The translations under genes and the position numbers were made by a program. 7,379 bases of DNA. Source: JANXSF01 sp031394025. Its GTDB lineage: Bacteria; Acidobacteriota; Terriglobia; Bryobacterales; Bryobacteraceae. The stretch covers positions 1-7,379 of the forward strand of contig JANMWO010000298.1 of NCBI GenBank assembly GCA_031394025.1, given 5' to 3'. Below are positions 5,601 through 7,379 of the stretch, in pieces (position 1 is the first letter of the stretch; each line of letters opens with the position of its first letter). The notes below the pieces were generated by a model. That model saw nothing but the letters and a program-made list of their open reading frames with translations, was not told where the DNA came from and made no database searches.

Positions 5601-6917
5601 TTAGAAGGTTGCCCTGACTTCTTCGCCCTCTTTGAGGCCGGAAAGAATGGAAGTGTGGGTATCGTTACGCATGCCCAGTGCCACTTCGCGAGTTTCAAAA
5701 CCATTGGCAGTTTTAACGGCAACATAGCCCTTTGCGTTTTCCAGCTTGACAGCCCCCAGCGGGACAACCACTTTGCCATCCTGTTTGCCCAGAACTACGT
5801 CGGCAGCAGCGGAAAGATCGGGAATCAATTGCGGGTCGGAACCAGTGATCGCAATGCGTAGCGGCACGTTCCGAATAAAGTAATTTTGGCGCCAGCCACC
5901 CACCGCAATGGGAGTGATGGAATACACTGCCGCTGGGAAGGATTTGCTGTTGAACGCATCTAAAGTGACCGTGGCTTGTTGGCCAATACGAAAACGTTCA
6001 CTTTCGGCTTGATTGATTTTGGCTTCCACGGTCATGGTAGCGGTGTTCACTACTTTCATGAATGGCTGGCCTGGGGAAACCTGGTCTCCTAATTCAATCT
6101 GCCGCATGGAACTGCCGCCCCAAACACTGGAATAGACAAGTAAGCCGTCAATTGGAGCATGGATGATGAATCGTTCTAAGTCCACCTGATGCCGACCGTA
6201 ATGTCTTTTATGGCGTTCCAAGGTAAGCTTCAAAATACCCAAATTCGCTGCATCGGACTTTTTCTTGTTTTCAATGTCGCCCAACAACTGGGTGTAGCGG
6301 GCGGTGGATTCATCGAAGGCCAATGACAATAATTGTCGTTCTACTTCCGTGCGCACTTCTGCGGCAGATGCTTCCAGCTTCGCTTTGTCCATTTCGGCTT
6401 TGGCTGAGGTGACATTCTGACGGATTGTTTCCATGTCCAGAAGCAGTTCTGCTTCGCGCTTACGGACATCCGCTTGGGCCGCTTCTACGATGTCTTTTAC
6501 ATCTTCCAGATGATCTTCAATGGCTTGTCCATCGATGGAAGCAAGAATCATACCTTTCTTAACCATCGCGCCGGATGGAGCAAGCTTGAGCAGAACCATG
6601 GGTCGATTCCCCTCTGGCCCGCGAATCATTGGGGCGGTAATAGTGGCGAATTGCCGGGTAGCTGTCTGACCAGCAACGCGGATTACTTGCTGAATAGACC
6701 CGATTTCAGCCTTCACCGTTGGAATCACCACTACTGCTGTGGTCTGTTCTGGTGAAGAGCGTAAGCCATACCAAGCGGCCAGTGCGACTAAAGCTGCGAC
6801 CAGTATTCCACCCCATAGTTTGTAAGAGCGTTGAGGCGGTGGAGCAGGTGGCGCTACCAGCTTCGGTGGTTCTGGCGTTGGCGAAGGAGACGTGATTGGG
6901 TTTATGAATGCCGACAT
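5601..6917 (-). CDS. HlyD/MacA-family periplasmic adaptor (membrane fusion) protein
   Basis: 438 residues. Adaptors of this family join an inner-membrane pump (ABC, RND or MFS) to an outer-membrane channel. In order: a proline-rich cytoplasmic tail (about 7-29); one membrane segment (34-51, LWGGILVAALVALAAWYG); the first half of the lipoyl/barrel-sandwich domain (about 66-130, ending VKKGMILASIDG); a long alpha-helical hairpin (about 131-248, rich in Glu, Lys and Ala); the second lipoyl half (IIHAPIDGLLVYSS, 251-264, to LGDQVSPGQPFMKVV, 276-290); a beta-barrel domain with the usual INQAESERFRIGQQATVTLD (301-320); and a membrane-proximal domain (about 380-438). ATG at 6917 is preceded by AGGGGA about 11 nt upstream. 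No pump or channel gene is in the window; the next gene is a secreted mutarotase-like protein. The substrate cannot be inferred. A TATAAT promoter element lies about 60 bp upstream. Confidence 0.92.
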   Translation of the reverse strand: MSAFINPITSPSPTPEPPKLVAPPAPPPQRSYKLWGGILVAALVALAAWYGLRSSPEQTTAVVVIPTVKAEIGSIQQVIRVAGQTATRQFATITAPMIRGPEGNRPMVLLKLAPSGAMVKKGMILASIDGQAIEDHLEDVKDIVEAAQADVRKREAELLLDMETIRQNVTSAKAEMDKAKLEASAAEVRTEVERQLLSLAFDESTARYTQLLGDIENKKKSDAANLGILKLTLERHKRHYGRHQVDLERFIIHAPIDGLLVYSSVWGGSSMRQIELGDQVSPGQPFMKVVNTATMTVEAKINQAESERFRIGQQATVTLDAFNSKSFPAAVYSITPIAVGGWRQNYFIRNVPLRIAITGSDPQLIPDLSAAADVVLGKQDGKVVVPLGAVKLENAKGYVAVKTANGFETREVALGMRNDTHTSILSGLKEGEEVRATF

Positions 6918-6975
6918 GATCGCTAATTTCCCCTAAGTGAAGGGCGACAAACGCCTGGAAGAGGTTACTAAAGAT

Positions 6976-7002
6976 ATTATACTTGGCTCACGAGGAACGC
7001 AA
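6976..7002 (-). promoter_or_regulatory. Candidate promoter of the adaptor/mutarotase operon
   Basis: The minus strand has a perfect -10 box TATAAT (plus-strand 6976-6981). The best -35 match is poor: TTGCGT (6997-7002, 3 of 6) at a short 15-nt spacing. Transcription would start near 6969, giving a leader of about 52 nt before the ATG at 6917. The -10 match and position are good; the weak -35 keeps this tentative. Confidence 0.4.
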
Positions 7003-7102
7003 GGGGTGGAGTTTTAACGAATTTAAGGCTAGGGAAAGGATTAGATCTCCCAAATAATGGGGGTATAGCCAGGCCAGAGCGGAAACAGTATAGTAAAGGT
7101 GC

Positions 7103-7106
7103 GAGG
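7103..7106 (+). promoter_or_regulatory. Ribosome binding site of the coiled-coil gene
   Basis: GAGG lies 6 nt before the ATG at 7113, a near-ideal spacing. It supports this ATG as the start of the partial gene. Confidence 0.6.
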
Positions 7107-7112
7107 TTGCTC

Positions 7113-7379
7113 ATGGACGAAGAACTGAAGATTTATTTGGAAGAGATGAAAGCCGAAATGAAAGGCTTTAACGGCGGCTTGCTCGAACTGAAAGCCGACT
7201 TCAAAGCCGACATGCACGACCTGAAAGCCGAAATGAAAGGCGACTTGAAAGCTGGGCTATCGGGCTTGAGGCATGAACTAAAGGGTGATTTGGTCGACCT
7301 GAAACGCGATATGCGCGACAACATGAAGGGCGAACTGATCGACCTGAAACGCGAAATGTTCGAGCACACGGAAACAGTA
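7113..7379 (+). CDS. Coiled-coil protein of unknown function, C-terminus cut by window edge
   Basis: 89 codons from the ATG at 7113 run without a stop to the window edge. The protein is almost entirely alpha-helical and highly charged (repeating L-K-x-E/D-M/L-K units), with no Cys or Trp and no signal peptide. Hydrophobic residues are spaced 3-4-3-4 up to about residue 30 (L5, L9, M12, M16, F19, L23, L26, F30), a classical heptad. They then shift to 15-, 11- and 15-residue steps (L37, L52, L63, L78 with fillers at 4-residue spacing). A 15-residue repeat is visible at 56-85 (LKGDLVDLKRDM / MKGELIDLKREM). The fragment ends in EHTETV, similar to the beginning of the conserved C-terminal part of small coiled-coil proteins I recall from Solibacter-like Acidobacteriota; this is memory, not a search. 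Expected to form an oligomeric helical rod. No function can be assigned. Confidence 0.75.
   Translation, partial: MDEELKIYLEEMKAEMKGFNGGLLELKADFKADMHDLKAEMKGDLKAGLSGLRHELKGDLVDLKRDMRDNMKGELIDLKREMFEHTETV
7147..7241 (+). repeat. 20-bp direct repeat inside the coiled-coil gene
   Basis: TGAAAGCCGAAATGAAAGGC occurs at 7147-7166 and again, identical, at 7222-7241. The offset is 75 bp (25 codons), so the reading frame is kept and both copies encode KAEMKG. Identity at third positions suggests recent internal duplication rather than only protein-level constraint. Confidence 0.75.
7282..7357 (+). repeat. 45-bp-period tandem repeat inside the coiled-coil gene
   Basis: Two near-identical units lie 45 bp (15 codons) apart. 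Their identical core, TCGACCTGAAACGCGA, is at 7294-7309 and 7339-7354, and flanking codons encode KGDLVDLKRDM and KGELIDLKREM. The period matches the 15-residue step of the predicted helix, so the repeat is structural as well as a sequence duplication. Confidence 0.7.

Larger units (their letters stand above)
6918..7112. other. Divergent intergenic region, 195 bp
   Basis: This region separates the adaptor operon (minus) from the coiled-coil gene (plus). It holds the minus-strand TATAAT at 6976-6981. It also holds a weaker plus-strand candidate promoter, TAGCCA (7066-7071), 17 nt, TATAGT (7089-7094), whose start would leave only about 12 nt of leader. A small CTCCC-(7 nt)-GGGGG hairpin lies at 7047-7063. 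No open reading frame, RNA gene or strong terminator is recognised. Confidence 0.6.

Noticed and set aside
7133..7369. Minus-strand open frame of 78 codons rich in Ser, Phe and Lys
   Set aside because: It is the complement of the repeated coiled-coil gene, which has a good ribosome site and helix periodicity; the antisense repeats (FKSPFISA...) are by-products.
7080..7379. 11-bp direct repeat CGGAAACAGTA at 7080-7090 and 7369-7379, considered as an attachment site or target duplication
   Set aside because: Several 11-bp matches are expected by chance in a window this long, and nothing mobile lies between the copies.

Overview
The window looks like a piece of an Acidobacteriota chromosome, probably from Bryobacterales/Solibacter relatives, with G+C near one half by eye. 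This rests on three things: the style of MreB and MreC, the secreted YVTN-propeller and mutarotase-like proteins with RR-x-FL or short signal sequences, and the small MDEELK... coiled-coil protein, which resembles families I remember from Solibacter-type genomes. The phylum is an inference; only a database search could confirm it.

Layout. (1) Positions 1-2908, minus strand: a secreted or membrane-anchored HELGH metalloprotease-like protein (2117-2908), then mreB (945-1970) and mreC (1-893, cut by the window edge). mreB has its own recognisable promoter (2050-2078) and a structured leader. A hairpin lies in the 51-nt mreB-mreC gap. (2) Positions 2926-4557, plus strand: a YVTN-type beta-propeller predicted lipoprotein and a YfcD-like Nudix hydrolase 15 nt behind it, so an apparent two-gene operon. 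It starts only 17 nt from the divergent metalloprotease start. (3) Positions 4536-6917, minus strand: a HlyD/MacA-type periplasmic adaptor (5601-6917), then a secreted galactose-mutarotase-like protein (4536-5597). The second gene starts at a TTG one codon after the adaptor's stop and in the same frame. Its 3' end overlaps the Nudix gene tail-to-tail by 22 bp. (4) Positions 6918-7112: an intergenic region with a perfect TATAAT for the adaptor operon. (5) Positions 7113-7379, plus strand: the start of a low-complexity coiled-coil protein that runs off the window.

How the genes fit together. mreB and mreC are the core of the elongasome, which positions peptidoglycan synthesis during cylindrical growth; mreD, a class B PBP and rodA would be expected past position 1. 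The remaining genes are mostly envelope or export proteins of unassigned function. I see no mobile element, CRISPR array, tRNA, rRNA or phage signature. I do not see a convincing new defence or metabolic system. The items most worth a second look are the mreB leader with a possible Shine-Dalgarno-sequestering segment, the in-frame TAA-ACT-TTG junction between the adaptor and the mutarotase-like gene, and the heptad-to-15/11-residue periodicity of the coiled-coil protein.
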